Source: Chloroflexota bacterium
GTDB lineage: Bacteria; Chloroflexota; Anaerolineae; VGOG01
Length of the DNA stretch: 5,427 nt
NCBI GenBank assembly: GCA_030615705.1
Contig: JAUWYT010000146.1
Location: forward strand, 1 to 5,427
Direction of reading: 5' to 3'
Shown: positions 4,460-5,427 of the stretch, in pieces
Position numbering within the stretch: position 1 is the first letter of the stretch
How the letters are laid out: each line of letters opens with the position of its first letter
Program-made: the position numbers and the translations under genes
Notes under the pieces: generated by a model
Told to the model about the DNA's origin: nothing
The model's input: only the letters and a program-made list of their open reading frames with translations
Database searches by the model: none

Positions 4460-5404
4460 ATGACTGTCGCCTACGCCCCAGGAAAGGTCATCCTTTTTGG
4501 CGAGCACGCGGTAGTCTACGGTCAGCCAGCCATCGCTGTGCCTGTAACCCAGGTGAAGGCCAAGGCTACGGTCGAGATAGACCCTGGAGGCCAAGGCATC
4601 ACCATCATTGCCGAAGACACGGAGCAAAGCTACTTCCTCGAACAGGCATCGCCCGACGATGCTTTGCGAGCCATCGTGGTCAGCACCCTGGAGCATATTG
4701 GAGTGGGGACCAAACAGGGCTTGACTATCGCAGTCAGTTCCACCATCCCCATGGCACGAGGGCTGGGCAGTGGGGCAGCGGTTTCCACAGCTATCGCCCG
4801 CGCCCTTGGCAACCACTTCCAGAATCTAGGCTCTGTGCATCCGCTAAGCTCGTACGTGATCTCCGATCTGGTATACGAAACAGAGAAGATCCACCACGGC
4901 ACGCCCAGCGGCATTGACAACACTGTCATCGCTTTCGAGAAGCCAGTTTATTTCGTCAAGGACCAGAAGATGGAAATCTTCTCGGTCAAGAGCCCCTTTC
5001 TTCTGGCCATCGCCGACACCGGGATAGCCAGCCCTACTAAGATTGCCGTGAGCCACGTACGCCGGGCCTGGGAAAGGGAACGAGAAAAGTACGAGGAGAT
5101 CTTCGATGAGATCGGGACCATCGCTGAGATGGGACGCCAGGCTATTGAACAGGGAGAGATCGAGACAGTAGGGCAACTCATGAATGAAAATCACCGCTTG
5201 CTCCAGCTCATTGGCGTCTCCTCGCCGGAGCTGGAGGGCCTGGTGGAGGCCGCTCGCCAGGGTGGCGCATTGGGGGCCAAGCTCTCCGGGGCTGGACGCG
5301 GGGGCAACATCATCGCTCTGGTCACTCAGGAAACGCGCAGCCGGGTGAGCATGATGTTGCGATTGGCCGGGGCGAAGGAAGTCATCGTGACAGAGGTCGT
5401 TTAA
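4460..5404 (+). CDS. mvk: Mevalonate kinase
   Basis: A 314-aa cytosolic GHMP-superfamily kinase that phosphorylates mevalonate to 5-phosphomevalonate with ATP, the first committed phosphorylation of the mevalonate route to isoprenoids. Motif 1 is APGKVILFGEHAVVYG (6-21), with K9 and E15-H16 as in other mevalonate kinases. Motif 2, the ATP loop, is PMARGLGSGAA (97-107). HGTPSGIDN (146-154) carries the catalytic Asp, D153, with E141 as the likely Mg ligand. Motif 3 is KLSGAGRGG (274-282). Length fits the short bacterial and archaeal form. The second serine of the usual GLGSSAA is Gly105. HGTPSGIDN and the EHAVVYG start favour mevalonate kinase over phosphomevalonate kinase, galactokinase or homoserine kinase. 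It is probably co-transcribed with the UbiA-family gene; no terminator is seen between them or in the 23 bases after the stop, so the operon may continue beyond the window. Confidence 0.95.
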   Translation: MTVAYAPGKVILFGEHAVVYGQPAIAVPVTQVKAKATVEIDPGGQGITIIAEDTEQSYFLEQASPDDALRAIVVSTLEHIGVGTKQGLTIAVSSTIPMARGLGSGAAVSTAIARALGNHFQNLGSVHPLSSYVISDLVYETEKIHHGTPSGIDNTVIAFEKPVYFVKDQKMEIFSVKSPFLLAIADTGIASPTKIAVSHVRRAWEREREKYEEIFDEIGTIAEMGRQAIEQGEIETVGQLMNENHRLLQLIGVSSPELEGLVEAARQGGALGAKLSGAGRGGNIIALVTQETRSRVSMMLRLAGAKEVIVTEVV

Positions 5405-5427
5405 GCTGCCCGTCTGGTGCTTCAAGT

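Noticed and set aside
4844..5425. Long minus-strand open frame (193 codons) opposite mvk
   Set aside because: It is a shadow of mevalonate kinase, which has every expected motif on the plus strand; the antisense product looks like no known family.

Overview
The window looks like ordinary chromosomal DNA from a moderately GC-rich bacterium. Chloroflexota (Anaerolineae-like or Dehalococcoidia-like) is my best guess. It rests on a mevalonate kinase gene in a bacterial context, an adjacent UbiA-family polyprenyl-phosphate enzyme, and short dispersed palindromes with TGTCATT ends. No marker gene here fixes the lineage, so the assignment is an inference.

Left part, all on the minus strand and read right to left. 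tlyA encodes an rRNA 2'-O-methyltransferase (3349-2546). A 496-base non-coding stretch follows, holding a strong promoter, the N-terminal remnant of a carbon-nitrogen hydrolase (nitrilase-type) gene and a 101-bp palindromic mobile-like repeat. Next comes a low-specificity L-threonine aldolase gene (2049-1009), overlapping by 4 bases a CPBP-type membrane protein gene with decayed catalytic motifs (1012-326). A tRNA-Asp(GTC) gene (243-170) has its own promoter and a rho-independent terminator. A further strong minus-strand promoter (122-94) fires out of the left edge, and a second copy of the palindromic repeat family is cut by that edge.

Right part, plus strand. A UbiA-family enzyme resembling decaprenyl-phosphate phosphoribosyltransferase (3549-4418) is followed after 41 bases by mevalonate kinase (4460-5404), probably one transcript. 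Mevalonate kinase feeds isoprenoid precursor synthesis, and the UbiA-family enzyme probably uses a long polyprenyl phosphate made from those precursors. The pair therefore reads as an isoprenoid and cell-envelope carrier-lipid unit.

The most interesting regulatory structure is the divergent region 3350-3548. Back-to-back sigma70-type promoters for tlyA and the isoprenoid pair flank a near-perfect 33-bp palindrome. Its centre lies about 61-63 bp upstream of both predicted transcription starts. The tlyA promoter places its start on or next to a GTG codon, which implies a leaderless mRNA and a start 27 bases downstream of the longest reading frame. I found no CRISPR array, phage gene, transposase or evident new defence or biosynthetic system.
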